The notes below the pieces were generated by a model that saw only the letters and a list, made by a program, of their open reading frames with translations, was not told the DNA's origin and searched no databases. Shown in pieces: positions 1 through 11,800 of a DNA stretch of 64,000 nt. Every line of letters begins with the position of its first letter. Within the stretch, counting starts at the first letter, position 1. Both the position numbers and the translations under genes were made by a program. Origin of the DNA: Bacteroidota bacterium (GTDB lineage: Bacteria > Bacteroidota > Bacteroidia > Chitinophagales > JADJOU01); the NCBI GenBank assembly GCA_016713645.1, contig JADJOU010000001.1, forward strand, positions 186,001 through 250,000. The letters run 5' to 3'.

Positions 1-145
1 ATCCAACATTTTTCTCTATATCCTCATGCTTTAAGGTGACGCCAATTTCACCAAAGACCTCAAATTCTGCCATTTTCCAGAATGGTTCTGAATTAATGAT
101 AACGCCATCCATATCAAAAATGATTGCTTTGTATAGATTGATCAT
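1..145 (-). CDS. HAD-superfamily hydrolase, N-terminal fragment
   Basis: The reverse strand from 145 begins MINLYKAIIFDMDGVIINSE and runs off the left edge, so only about 48 N-terminal residues are present. The DMDGV motif I at residues 11-15 holds the nucleophilic Asp and the second Asp of the haloacid dehalogenase fold. The following NSEPFWKMAE stretch is typical of the beta-phosphoglucomutase/2-deoxyglucose-6-phosphatase subgroup (HxpB/YniC-like), which dephosphorylates sugar phosphates in the cytoplasm. Substrate cannot be set from the fragment. It lies downstream of the Gfo/Idh gene on the same strand with a 10-bp gap, so the two are probably co-transcribed. Confidence 0.8.
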   Translation of the reverse strand, partial: MINLYKAIIFDMDGVIINSEPFWKMAEFEVFGEIGVTLKHEDIEKNVG

Positions 146-155
146 TCTCTAAAAT

Positions 156-1130
156 CTAATTGAATTTCTCGATTTTCTTGACAATTTCTTGGGCAACTTT
201 GAGTGCTAAATACCCATCCTTTAATGTGACTGGCGGGATAGTATCATTTAGAATACTTTCAACGAACAATTCCAATTCAAGCTTAATCGAATTGATGAAT
301 TCAATTTCTGGTTGATCAAAACAAAGCTTTTTGTTAGCGCCTTGGTAATCTTGAAATTCGAGTCCTTCAATAGAATCAAGGTTATCGCTTTCTATAGAGT
401 ATATCTCTGTCTTCTTATCCAAGAAATCTATGGTTAGATACTTATTTGGTTGAAAAATGCGCATTTTTCGCATCTTCTTCATAGAGATTCTGCTAGCAGT
501 GAGATTTGCTGCAGCGCCATTGGCAAATTCTATGCGCGCATTGGCGATATCAGCAGTTTTATTGATGATGCCTACGCCATTTGCACTGATGTATTTAATA
601 TCTGATTTAATCAAGCTGAGGATGATGTCAATATCGTGAATCATCAAATCCAGCACGACAGGCACTTCATTGCCGCGGGGATTAAAGGGGGCCAATCTAT
701 GCACTTCGATAAATTGAGGATTGATGGCTTTGCCTTTAAGTGCCAAAAAAGCGGGATTGAAACGCTCTACATGTCCTACTTGCGCCTTGATATGAGCTTC
801 TGAAGCCAATTCCATCAAGGTATTTGCTTCATCTAAATCTTCAGTAACTGGTTTTTCAACAAAAATGTGTTTGGAAGCTTTGATGGCTTTTTCAGCATAG
901 TAAAAATGGGAAGTCGTTGGAGTGACGATATCAATGGCATCCGACATTTCAATGAGTTGTTCCACATGATCAAAAGCCATGACATTAAATTCTGTGCTAA
1001 CGGCTCGAGCGAGTTCAGCATTGGTATCGTATATTCCCACAATATCAGCCTTTTCAATGGATTTCCATTGACTGAGATGTATTTTGCCTAGGTGGCCTAC
1101 ACCAATCAACCCAATTTTTACTTTCTCCAT
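156..1130 (-). CDS. Gfo/Idh/MocA-family NAD(P)-dependent oxidoreductase
   Basis: A 324-residue protein of normal family length. The N-terminal Rossmann fold is marked by IGLIGVGHLGKIH (residues 5-17). The EKPV motif near residue 92, with its conserved Lys, is diagnostic of the family, and H in the LMIHDIDI segment near residue 168 belongs to the C-terminal alpha/beta substrate domain. Members oxidise or reduce sugars, inositols or related polyols using NAD(P); UDP-GlcNAc and aldose derivatives are common substrates in Bacteroidota. I use the ATG at 1130 rather than the one at 1154, because MEKVKIGLIGVG puts the first beta strand at the usual distance from the N terminus. The frame is intact. 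The exact substrate is unknown. Confidence 0.85.
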   Translation of the reverse strand: MEKVKIGLIGVGHLGKIHLSQWKSIEKADIVGIYDTNAELARAVSTEFNVMAFDHVEQLIEMSDAIDIVTPTTSHFYYAEKAIKASKHIFVEKPVTEDLDEANTLMELASEAHIKAQVGHVERFNPAFLALKGKAINPQFIEVHRLAPFNPRGNEVPVVLDLMIHDIDIILSLIKSDIKYISANGVGIINKTADIANARIEFANGAAANLTASRISMKKMRKMRIFQPNKYLTIDFLDKKTEIYSIESDNLDSIEGLEFQDYQGANKKLCFDQPEIEFINSIKLELELFVESILNDTIPPVTLKDGYLALKVAQEIVKKIEKFN

Positions 1131-1629
1131 GTCAGACCAATTTGTAAAGCACAATGTTCAACATTTTAATTGATATCCCTGTAGAATTGAATCCACAGGG
1201 GATTGTGCATATGTAATAATTCGTTTGTAGACATTAAGATGAATAAGCTCTGCCTCCTTAAATAACTTAACTTTTAAGTCTATGCCTTCTAATCAATTCA
1301 GCGCAATTGAACAAAAGGATTTCTATCAATTATGTATAGTTCATAGCACTTTTAACCTTTTCATTCGATGTATTTTAGCTAGCCAAGCAAAGATGATTTT
1401 CAACAAAAAACAATTATTTTCTTTGTATAAAGCTAAATGGCATAATTTTTTCTATACTGATAGAATTCAGAACTTTCGTCTTAAGAAACATTAGATTTTA
1501 AATGAATAAACTTCAAAAAATCATCCTTCCGATTGGATTTTGTTTGTCGGCAAGAAATGAACATTATTACAAATATTAACTTCTTTTTTATATTTTTGTC
1601 AAAAGTAAAATTTTATTAAATTGTCCATT
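1131..1629. other. Intergenic region between divergent genes
   Basis: This 500-bp AT-rich stretch separates the minus-strand oxidoreductase from the plus-strand surface-protein cluster and must hold both promoters. An imperfect inverted repeat (ATCCCTGT ... ACAGGGGAT) lies at about 1174-1203, just upstream of the oxidoreductase, and could be an operator, but it has no T-run. A 70-codon open frame at 1282-1494 has no family resemblance and an AT-driven composition, so I do not call it. Confidence 0.5.
1591..1598 (+). promoter_or_regulatory. Putative Bacteroidota -7 promoter element
   Basis: TATTTTTG fits the TAnnTTTG consensus of the Bacteroidota housekeeping sigma factor and lies 31 bp before the ATG at 1630. 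No clear TTTG/TTG -33 element stands at the expected ~20-bp spacing, so support is limited to one element in AT-rich DNA. Confidence 0.35.
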
Positions 1630-2371
1630 ATGAATTTTAAATATACAAAATTCGCTATAAGTATTACAATTGGATTATTCTTTGCTACTCTAGCAAGTGC
1701 TCAAACATCATTAAAAATTGGAAATAATCCTACAGCTGTGAGTGCAAGTACCGCATTGGAAATTGAATCCACGAACAAAGGGGTTATTTTACCGAGGTAT
1801 AGCACAGCTGGACTTGCTGCAATTGCCACACCAGCTAAAGGTATGTTGGTCATTGACACTCAAATTCGCTGTGTCAAAATATACACAGGAACTTCTTGGG
1901 ATTGCGTAGGAGCAGGATATTTGGGGAATAATTTGAGTACAAATAGTTTGATCAATATAACGTCAGGAACTGGCACAGGGGCTACCTTGCAGAATGTAAC
2001 TGTAGGAGTAAATATCACTTCTCTTAAGGATACTATTAATAGTTTGATTGCGAGTCAACAAATTAAGGCAGTGAATTATTTTTACATGCCTAATATTTCT
2101 TTTAATACTTCAACATTAGCAGTTGGGCAAACCAAGGATTTTATATAGTCTTTATAGGGCGCAATTTTTAGCGCCACCGATCAGAAGCACAGGTGCTCCA
2201 GTAAGTGTCCCTTCATATGCTGCTGCTACAGATTTGTACTATTATATCACTTCCTATGATGCAACTGTATTCGCCAATGTGACCATAAACGCAAGTGGTT
2301 TGATGACATACGATATAATTGGCAATGCTACGGATTGTTCATTTATCAATGTTGTATTTGTAATTAGATAA
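1630..2371 (+). CDS. Secreted surface protein (frame interrupted near 2140)
   Basis: The first 173 residues open with a Sec signal peptide (MNFKYTKFAISITIG..., ending ...LASAQ). They continue into a motif shared by many Bacteroidota surface proteins: KIGNNPTAVSASTALEIEST then NKGVILPR. The same domain opens the giant repeat protein at 19.7 kb (KMGNNPLNINSKSLLELEDT). A run of four T at 2139-2142 contains one base too many. Restoring the frame gives KDLYSLYRAQF and continues to 2371, ending in a compact Cys-containing module (GNATDCSFINVVFVIR). The restored product is about 247 residues. Role is unknown; the N-terminal domain also occurs at the base of tail-fibre-like or adhesin proteins. The start at 1630 is preferred over TTG 1621 because it fits the signal peptide. 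Confidence 0.65.
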
Positions 2372-2463
2372 TCTTTAAAATTCTTTAATATCCCGAAAGA
2401 ACCGATTGGTTTATTTGAAATATTAAAAGAATAAGTAAATTAAATAATGGTCAACCATATATC

Positions 2464-3195
2464 ATGAAAACGATTTTGAATATTACTTTAATTATGCGCA
2501 GTTTAATATCAATAAAATGTGTTTCACTAATAATTGCGCTATCTATTCTAACCAATACATCTATTGCACAATCAACAATTCATGATACGCACGAGGATGG
2601 GAATTATACTGCAAGTAAATTTTTGACTTTTGGTCAATCCATCGAAGAATACAATAATGTTTTAAATGAAAATATCTCATGGAAAGTAATATCCAGCGCC
2701 GATAAAAAAGTACTTTCTTCAGGAGCTGGCCTTGGCTTATCTAAATTCAAATTTGATATTCCGGGAAAATACACAATAGAAATTGATGATAAATCACCTC
2801 ACGATAAGAAAAGTTGCGGACATTCTCATATGCCTAATTTGATCAACGTTGAAGTAAGCGGTGTTCAAATGAGCTATGATTTTACACGTATTAAATTTTC
2901 CGAAAAAATTGTAAAAGGCATGAGATGCGATCATATAGCAGTTTCAGTGCCTATTCGAGTCGTATCAGTGGATGAAAAACCTGTTACATTCAATATCCCC
3001 GATATTAGAACTGCAGGAATCGGCACAGAAATAATAGCTATACCAGTTCAAAGACAAATTGAATTAGTAAATGGTGAACAAATATTGAATTTTAAACTTT
3101 CAGGAGTAGCCAATGATGAGGCATATATCATGTTTGATTTTGTTGACGTCAACAATCAAGTTCAACCATACAGTCATCTTGAATTTATTAAATAA
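2464..3195 (+). CDS. Secreted protein of unknown function
   Basis: A 243-residue intact frame. A hydrophobic segment ending ...NTSIAQ near residue 36 is a Sec signal peptide. The long pre-region suggests that the internal Met at codon 11 (MRSLISIKC, 2494) may be the real start. The mature part looks like a beta-sandwich domain (WKVISSADKKVLSSGAGLGL, then FDIPGKYTIEID), as in PKD- or Ig-type surface modules. It contains a His/Cys-rich patch (DKKSCGHSHMP, about residues 118-128) and a Cys near 158 (MRCDH) that could bind metal. There is no T9SS sorting domain. It sits 7 bp before the following giant surface gene, so the two probably form an operon and may act together at the cell surface. I recognise no named family. 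Confidence 0.6.
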   Translation: MKTILNITLIMRSLISIKCVSLIIALSILTNTSIAQSTIHDTHEDGNYTASKFLTFGQSIEEYNNVLNENISWKVISSADKKVLSSGAGLGLSKFKFDIPGKYTIEIDDKSPHDKKSCGHSHMPNLINVEVSGVQMSYDFTRIKFSEKIVKGMRCDHIAVSVPIRVVSVDEKPVTFNIPDIRTAGIGTEIIAIPVQRQIELVNGEQILNFKLSGVANDEAYIMFDFVDVNNQVQPYSHLEFIK

Positions 3196-3202
3196 GGGAA
3201 CA

Positions 3203-6200
3203 ATGAATAAGAACATAATTAATAGTTTATTTATACATCGGATTGCTGTTTTATTTTTAGTCATTGTGTTTTGTCATGTACAAATCTTTTCACAGTGCTC
3301 AACTCCAGTGGTAGGTTGCCCAGGAACTAACTTATCCAATTCGGGAATGAATTCTAGTAATAATTTCACCACAGTAGAATACGATAATTATATTTCCAGT
3401 TTTCACTCTACCATTGTAAGATCCAGAGATGGCTCCTTCCTTATATGGGGAGAAGATATGGCAAATAATGGCACTTCGAATGTCCTAAATCCACGAACTA
3501 TTAATATTACTAACTATCCGGCATTAACTGGCGTTCCATTGAAAGCAGGATTGGGGAGTTCTTCGATTAATGATGTTCAAGGTATATTGCTTACAACAAC
3601 AGGATTATTTGCTTGGTCAACAGAAGGAAGGGTGTTAGATGGTTCCATCACCACAAGTACAACATTTCAAAAATTGACGATTGGAGGAAATGCAAATGGC
3701 TTGCCAACTGGAGTTACTCCTGCAGATGTAAAAATGTTGTATGTTGGTAACCGAATGATTGCGATAACTACTTGTTCTGGCAGTGTATGGGTGATTTCTC
3801 AAATTGCTAATACCAGGGGCAACGGAGCAGCTGGCAATAGCACAACTTGGTATCAAGTAACAACAAATCTTGCTGGGAATCCGGCATTAACTGGAATTGT
3901 CGCATGCAGAGGATCGGGCAATTCTTTATTTGCATTAAAATCTGATAGAACATTATGGGTATGGGGCTCAAATACATATCTAGCAAATGGTACTGCAGCA
4001 GCAACAAGAAATCGAGCAACGCAAATGAATTCTCCAACTGGTACCGCAAAAAAAATGATTGGAGTAAGTTATGATGGCACCGCCCACTCTTATTATGTAA
4101 TAGATACTTTGAGCAGATTATATGCACTTGGCAGAAATGCATTTAGACAATTGGGTGATTGGACAACAACTGAAAGAACCACTTGGGTGCAGCCTAGATA
4201 CACTTCAGCAGCTGGACCAGTCATGAATAATATACGTTGGATCAGCACTAATGAGACCGATAATAGCGGTGCAGAAAGTCCTTCTGTTAATATTTTAACA
4301 AGAGACAGCACTTTATATTGTTTCGGCACGGACAGTCGAAATATGATGGGCAGAGCTGGTTCAGGTTCATCCAATAACCCAGCAATTCCGAACAATATAA
4401 CCGCAGCTGATAAGATACTATTTGTAAAAACAGGAGGACATACTTCAATGATCGTAAAGCGATGCACTCTTACATTTGGATATGTTGGTCATAGGGTGAA
4501 TGGAAGTATGGGTAATGGAAGCGGAGCGGATTTGCAAGAAACTGTCTATACTTTTGCAACAGCTAATGTTCAAGTTTGTGGTTCGGAAACAAGTCCAAAT
4601 ATAGTCATTAGCACGCCATCGATTTTTGGTGGAATCAATGGAAATCAATGCGCCAATGCCAAAGTTGTCCTATCTGCTTCTCCTCCTGGAGGCTCACTTT
4701 CAATTGTAAGTGGACCTGGAACACTTGCGGGTGATACCCTTAAGTTTACTGGCGTGGGTTCTGTAGTTGTGAAATATAGGGTTTCGACTTATTGTGGGTT
4801 TACAGATTCTTTTGTTCAAACTTATGTCACTGAAGCATGCCCTGACTCCACAGACGGCGATGGTGTTCCGAATTATGTTGATCTCGATAATGATAATGAT
4901 GGTATTTTAGATACTTTAGAATGTCCATTGGTCAAAAGGGTAAATAATGGTACATTTACGGGCAGTACTGCAGGCTGGACATTGGGTTCAGGTTGGACGC
5001 TCAATTGTAATCGCTAGAAATGATTCCTCCATGGTTGGAAAGTTAATCCCCTTTAATAGTGCTGTACTTTCAACCAATACATTTATCATCAGCAATGACA
5101 GCACACAAATGACTTATGTCAATGTGATGATTCCATATTTTAATGCCAATACAGCGCTTTTTGAAGTTGCGTATCGATTATTATCTGGAGGGGATGATTT
5201 TAGAATTGATAGCATACAAGTTCTAAATTCTATTTGTGATGCAGATTCTGATGGATTTATTGATTATATGGATTGGGATAGCGATAATGATGGATGTACA
5301 GATGCTGACGAAGCCTATGCCAATTTGAATGCCGATGGCAATGATGGCGGAATATATGGAGTAGGTATACCTACTTACAACAATAACCAAATCAATGTGA
5401 ATGGAATGGTTATAGCCGCAGGAATCAATGGTGGAGGTACTGCTTATACAACTACGCCAGCCATATCCTCACCGGGAGGAAGATATCGGTTTCAGCAATC
5501 AGTTAACCTCAATTCAACAGCAGTTCCCAATCAATTTTCAATTGTAGGAGGAAATGCTATATTTAGCTCAACGATTACAGCAACCGCTGGAACAACAACT
5601 CCAGCAACAGTCATAGGAACTACTACAACTAGAAACGTCAACTTTAGATGGCAAGTAAGTACAAATGGCGGAGGAACATGGTCCGATATAACGGTAGCAG
5701 GAACATCCCCTGTATATTCAAATTTTACTGGAACTGATACAACTGGAGCGAATATAAAATTAAACCTTTCAAATATACCCTACTCAGCAAATGGGTATCG
5801 TTATAGAGTATCCGTTACTCATGAATCCAATATTTGTGGGACAGTCTCTTCAGTATCTGGTTTATTGTCTATATACAATACCAATCCAGATTTCTTGGTT
5901 ACCAATATAAATACTGCGACTTCAGGGAATGCAAATACCAATGACAATCCTCCAGCTGGAACCACTTATGGAACGCCAGTCGCAATACTAGGCAATCCGA
6001 GTGTATGCGCACCAGTAATGGCAGCAAATGGAACCTATACTTTTACTTGCGCCACTGCAGGCGAGTATAATTTCGCTGTACCAGTATGTCCTCCGGGCGT
6101 ATTGATTAATTGTCCTAATGAATCTTTGAGTATTACCGTAATCAATCCAAATTTAGTAACAAGCGCTCCTACCGCCAATCCGATGTATTAGTTACTTTGC

Positions 6201-7669
6201 AAAATATAGCAAAGACAATCAATGTCAAACGCAACGACACTTGTCATAATTACGCATCTTGCACTTTGTCTAATCCCAATATAGTTAGACAACCGAGAAA
6301 TGGCACTGCCACAGTCAATGTCAATGGAACCATCGTATTTACACCAAATGCCGCGTTTTTAGGAAGAGATAGCATCATTTATGCAGTTTGTGATAATCAA
6401 GCTCCCACTCCTAAATGCGACACAGAATATGTGTTTATCAATGTTATACCTGCAGGTTTCCCGAATATCACCAGAGCCAACAATGATTTTTCCTTGACCA
6501 CTTCTGGTAATAATGCAATCGGGAATATATTGACGAATGATGTAGACCCAGAAGGAAATACTTTAACAGCGAATGCACAAAGCGTTATTAATGTAAATGG
6601 AACATTTACCCTTTTAGCAACAGGGGCATACACATTTGTGCCTGCGGCAGGATTTTATGGCCCAGTTAGCTATCCTACTGTTATTTGTGACAATGGTGTT
6701 CCGAGTGCGTGTGATACTTCTACCGTGTATATTTTGGTAAGACCATATTTATTCAAAACAGATCCAGACTTTTTAGTAACGCTTCCGAGTGTTGCTAATG
6801 CTAGAACATTAAGAACAAATGATACCATTCCAACTGGTTCTATTTATGGTCCAATTACTGTTCAACCAGGCAATCCAAGCGCATGTATTCCTGTACTTGC
6901 TCCTGCTGGAACATATACTTTTACTTGCGCAACTACAGGAGAATACAATTATACCGTGACGATTTGTCCTCCAGGCATGGTGGTTGGATGTCCTACTGAA
7001 TTATTGACTATAACAGTCTTAAATGCAACCATATTAACCATCCCGCCTACCGCTCATCCAGATGCTTTAACAACAAATCAGGGTACCGCAGGTACAATCA
7101 ATGTCAAAGCAAATGATGTCTGTAATAATGGTGCTACTTGCACATTGAGCAATCCAACTATAATTAGACAAGGTAGTAATGGGACAGGTGTTGTCATCGT
7201 CGGCGGTTCTATAACCTATACCCCTAATCCTGCATTTTTTGGCGAGGATAGCATAAGATATGCAGTTTGCGATAATCAAGTTCCTGCAAAATGCGATACT
7301 GAATATGTATTCATCACAGTTCGACAAACAGGTTCGGCAAATATTGCAGAAGGTAATGATGACTATGCCCTATCGAGATACAAAGCGACAATTACAGGCA
7401 ATGTATTGAACAATGATATGGATCCAGAAGGCAATACACTATCAGTCACACCTCAATCCATCACCAATGCTAGCGGCACATTTACCCTTCTAGCAAATGG
7501 ATCTTATACATATACTGCCGCGCAAAATTTCAATGGATTAGCAGAATTTATTTATCGTGTTTGCGATAATGGTGTTCCTTCAGCTTGTGACAATGCCACG
7601 TTGAAAATAATGAGAATCAATAAAGCTTGTATTATTTCCAATACAAATATTCAACAAAGAATTAGGTAA
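3203..7669 (+). CDS. Giant RCC1 / thrombospondin-3 / cadherin-like surface protein (two frameshifts)
   Basis: Starts at ATG 3203 (MNKNIINSLFIHRIAVLF...FSQ, a signal peptide) and continues through frame changes near 4995 and 6181. At 6180-6181 the run CC should be CCC, which restores NPDVLVTL by comparison with the second copy of the same module. In order: RCC1-like propeller blades (residues ~35-430, e.g. GSFLIWGED, LYALGRNAFRQLGDW, LYCFGTDSRNMMGRAG); calcium-binding thrombospondin type-3 repeats (DGDGVPNYVDLDNDNDGILD and a second set near 5240-5310); an Ig-like part; then two pairs of cadherin-like/VCBS-type repeats (ND.DPEGNTL, YAVCDNQ, CDNGVPSACD). About 1490 residues. The C terminus ends abruptly at 7669 inside a cadherin-like unit with no T9SS sorting domain, so the gene may be truncated or frameshifted there. 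Confidence 0.75.
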
Positions 7670-8723
7670 TTCAATCTTATAAGGTAAATATTTATATGTA
7701 TTAGGAATATTAACAAGTAGTTTAAAAAAAATGATATTGTAAATCAAAGCTGATTTATCCTATTCCTCTAGACTTTCTATCAATTTTAATCTTCTTGCAT
7801 TTTTGTTTATCGTTTATTTGAACAATCTGCAAATAGAAATACAGCCTTTGGCAATTTCCCAACCCATAAAATACTTAAGTGTATAGGCATTCTAAATTGA
7901 CACCTAGTTGAGGTTTCATATAAGATCAATTAATTCTTTTCTGCTCAATGAAGTCAAGTGGTAAAGTAAATCTAGGGCTATTATCTTACCTTAAACCAAC
8001 AAGAGATTTCCTGCAGATGTCGACTGACCGATAATTCGTCGAGTTTGAATTTGTAAATTTCACCATTCATAAATAACTTTATACCGCAAATAGCATCTTA
8101 AAGATGCAATTTTACAAATTGACAAATAGCACTAGCAATTAAACGACTAGAGGCTAGAAGGAAGGCCCGAGAATTAGCTCGAGAGCTAGATATAAGCACA
8201 TCAACTATGAACAATCAGGAATCCATATATCGCTGTTTCAAAGCTACTGATGTCAAGCATTCAAATAGCTTGAACCAGCACAAACTGAGCTAAAAGAAAT
8301 ATATTCAGAACATATTATAGAGAACAGAGCAATTTGGTTTGTACTTGAATAAAAAGTTCTAACCAATAAGTATGTACGCGAAATTGTAATAGTCTCATGA
8401 TAGAAATTCTTAGTGCTAGAAAGGCTTTTAATTGTAAGATATTGTTGGGTCAACTTACTTAAAATTCGGCCAATTTGAATTTATGAGCAGCACAATTATA
8501 ATAAATACAAAATAGGAATCAAATCAAAGAGATAATTACAGATTATATTGGTGTTAGTGATTAAACAAAGATAAATTTGGATAAGACTAAGGAGTTCTAT
8601 GAATATTTAAGTAAAATGTAACTATCCATTTTCTACAAATCTCACATATCAATATTATACTTTTTAAAAAACAGATAAAAGTGATTCTTGAAATTTCATA
8701 AATAACTCACTCTTTATATAAAT
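7670..8723. other. Long gene-poor AT-rich stretch
   Basis: About 1 kb with stop codons in every frame at short intervals. The only coding-like signal is a plus-strand stretch around 8140-8220 that reads RRKARELARELDISTSTMN, resembling the helix-turn-helix of an IS3-type transposase OrfA, followed in another frame by a short ELKEIYSEHIIENRAIW segment near 8275-8345. If real, it is a heavily decayed insertion-sequence remnant. Nothing else is recognisable. The stretch begins exactly where the cadherin-like protein stops abnormally. Confidence 0.35.
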
Positions 8724-8753
8724 AAAAAAAGATGCTATAATAATATAGCACCT
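8724..8753 (-). terminator. Rho-independent terminator of the downstream repeat-protein gene
   Basis: Read on the minus strand, TGCTATA / TATAGCA pair around a 4-nt loop and are followed by a run of seven T. It lies about 95 bp after the stop codon of the 8849-13972 gene and closes the repeat-protein transcription unit. Confidence 0.65.
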
Positions 8754-8848
8754 TCATTTCGTTAATAAAATAATATTAGTTAGCTGTGAATCTCCCCTTT
8801 CTTCAAAGAGGCTTAAAGCATTGCTAGATTTTAAATCTACTTGTAATT

Positions 8849-11800
8849 CTAATTTCCAATTGTATACCAATCTGTTCCATCACTGATTATCTCCACTGTA
8901 TTTCCACTAACAGTCCGATACTTGGAAAAAGCAGAGAGCTGACTATTCAATGTGCGGAACGTTTCGTTTGTCAAACCACCTTGAATCGACAGCGGGTAAA
9001 AAAGTAATTGCAGTATTACCAGCTGTTCGAGCAAATTTAAAATTCTAAGTATCTTTCAGGATTTAATGCCGCAGATGGCAATGTTAATGCTGCTGGTAAA
9101 AGTTCCAGTAAAAATACAATATCAATTTGTGCTCGTAACATTAATACTTGCAGCTGTAGTATAAGAATATTACCTGTTCTAAGGGAACTTGAAGAAATTC
9201 TTCTAATTGCATTCGTGCTGGGATCTTGAACTAAAACACTATCTGTTAGTGCCCCGATTGCAATCCAGCTAATGCCAAGTGTACAGCAGAAGTAGTAATA
9301 GTAGTTGCTCCAGTCAATGCACCGCCCATTCTAACATCTTTGCCCACCAAGTTCAAACCGTTTGATGCAGTTGTTGAATCTGCATTTGACAATGTAGATG
9401 AACTAGAAACACCGTTTACATTCGATGTAATCGTATTGCCAACAATAGTCAAGGAGTTTGAATTGATAATTTTTGCAGTGTCAATTACTCCGTTTACATT
9501 GCTAGTATGTATATTTCCTGCACTGTTTGCACTATTCGTTATTGAACTAGACAAAATCGTCGCTGGTGATCTTCTTCTCATCACGCCTGTTGTTGCATCA
9601 GCTACTAAAATGCTATCAGCAACTGTACCACTTTGTAATCCTGAAACTGCCAAGGTACTTACACCTGTAGTTGTTATTGTTGTTGCACCAGTCAATGCAC
9701 CGCCCATTCTTACATCTTTACCTACTAAGTTCAAACCGTTTGAAGCAGTTGTTGAATCTGCATTTGACAATGTAGAAGAGCTAGAAACACCATTTACATT
9801 TGATGTAATCGTGTTTCCAGTGATTGTTAACGTATTTGTAGTTGAACCACCCAAGATAGTCGCAGGAGATCTTCTTCTCATCACGCCTGTTGTTGCATCA
9901 GCTACTAAAATGCTATCAGCTACTGTTCCACTTTGAAGCCTGAGATAGCCAATGTATTAACACCTGTTGTAGTGATAGAAGTTGCTCCTGTTAAAGCGCC
10001 ACCCATTCTAACATCTTTGCCCACCAAGTTCAAACCGTTTGATGCAGTTGTTGAATCTGCATTTGACAAGGTAGATGAACTAGAAACGCCATTTACATTA
10101 GATGTAATCGTGTTGCCTGTTATTGTTAACGTATTGGTTGTTGAACCACCCAAGATAGTCGCAGGAGATCTTCTTCTCATCACGCCTGTTGTTGCATCAG
10201 CTACTAAAATGCTATCAGCTACTGTTCCGCTTTGAAGACCTGAGATAGCCAATGTATTAACACCTGTTGTAGTGATAGAAGTTGCTCCTGTTAAAGCGCC
10301 ACCCATTCTAACATCTTTGCCCACCAAGTTCAAACCGTTTGATGCAGTTGTTGAATCTGCATTTGACAAGGTAGAAGAGCTAGAAACACCATTTACATTG
10401 GATGTAATCGTGTTACCTGTTATTGTTAACGTATTGGTTGTTGAACCACCCAAGATAGTCGCTGGTGATCTTCTTCTCATCACGCCTGTTGTTGCATCAG
10501 CTACTAAAATGCTATCAGCTACTGTTCCGCTTTGAAGACCTGAGATAGCCAATGTATTAACACCTGTAGTTGTTATTGTTGTTGCACCAGTTAAAGCGCC
10601 ACCCATTCTTACATCTTTGCCCACCAAGTTCAAACCGTTTGATGCAGTTGTTGAATCTGCATTTGACAAGGTAGATGAACTAGAAACGCCATTTACATTG
10701 GATGTAATCGTGTTACCTGTTATTGTTAACGTATTTGTAGTAGAACCACCCAAGATAGTCGCTGGTGATCTTCTTCTCATTACACCACTTGTTGCATCAG
10801 CTACTAAGATGCTATCAGCTACTGTTCCGCTTTGAAGACCTGAGATAGCCAATGTATTAACACCTGTTGTAGTGATAGAAGTTGCTCCTGTTAAAGCGCC
10901 ACCCATTCTTACATCTTTACCCACCAAGTTCAACCCGTTTGATGCAGTTGTTTAATCTGCATTTGACAAGGTAGAAGAGCTAGAAACGCCATTTACATTC
11001 GATGTAATCGTATTGCCAACAATAGTCAAAGAATTTGAATTGATGATTGGTGTATTTGATGATATGCCATTCACATTGCTTGTCATCGTATTTACTGAAC
11101 TTGATATCGTATTGGTTGTTGAACCACCCAAGATAGTCGCTGGTGATCTTCTTCTCATTACACCACTTGTTGCATCAGCAACTAAGATGCTATCAGCTAC
11201 TGTTCCACTTTGAAGACCTGAGATAGCCAATGTATTCGCGCCTGTTGTTGTAATCGTTGTTGCACCAGTCAATGCACCACCCATTCTTACATCTTTACCC
11301 ACCAAGTTCAAACCGTTTGATGCAGTTGTTGAATCTGCATTTGACAAGGTAGAAGAGCTAGAAACGCCATTTACATTGGATGTAATCGTGTTACCTGTTA
11401 TTGTTAACGTATTTGTAGTAGAACCACCCAAGATAGTCGCTGGTGATCTTCTTCTCATTACACCACTTGTTGCATCAGCAACTAAGATGCTATCAGCTAC
11501 TGTTCCGCTTTGAAGACCTGAGATAGCCAATGTATTAACACCTGTTGTAGTGATAGAAGTTGCTCCTGTTAAAGCGCCACCCATTCTTACATCTTTGCCC
11601 ACCAAATTCAACCCGTTTGATGCAGTTGTTGAATCTGCATTTGACAATGTAGATGAACTAGAAACGCCATTTACATTCGATGTAATCGTATTGCCAACAA
11701 TAGTCAGAGAATTTGAATTGATGATTGGTGTATTAGATGATATGCCATTCACATTGCTTGTCATCGTATTTACTGAACTTGATATCGTATTGGTTGTTGA

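Noticed and set aside
1174..1203. Inverted repeat ATCCCTGT/ACAGGGGAT as a terminator
   Set aside because: It has no T-run and lies upstream of the nearest gene; at most an operator candidate.
1282..1494. 70-codon plus-strand frame
   Set aside because: Composition follows AT-rich intergenic DNA, with no motif and no promoter or homologue pattern.
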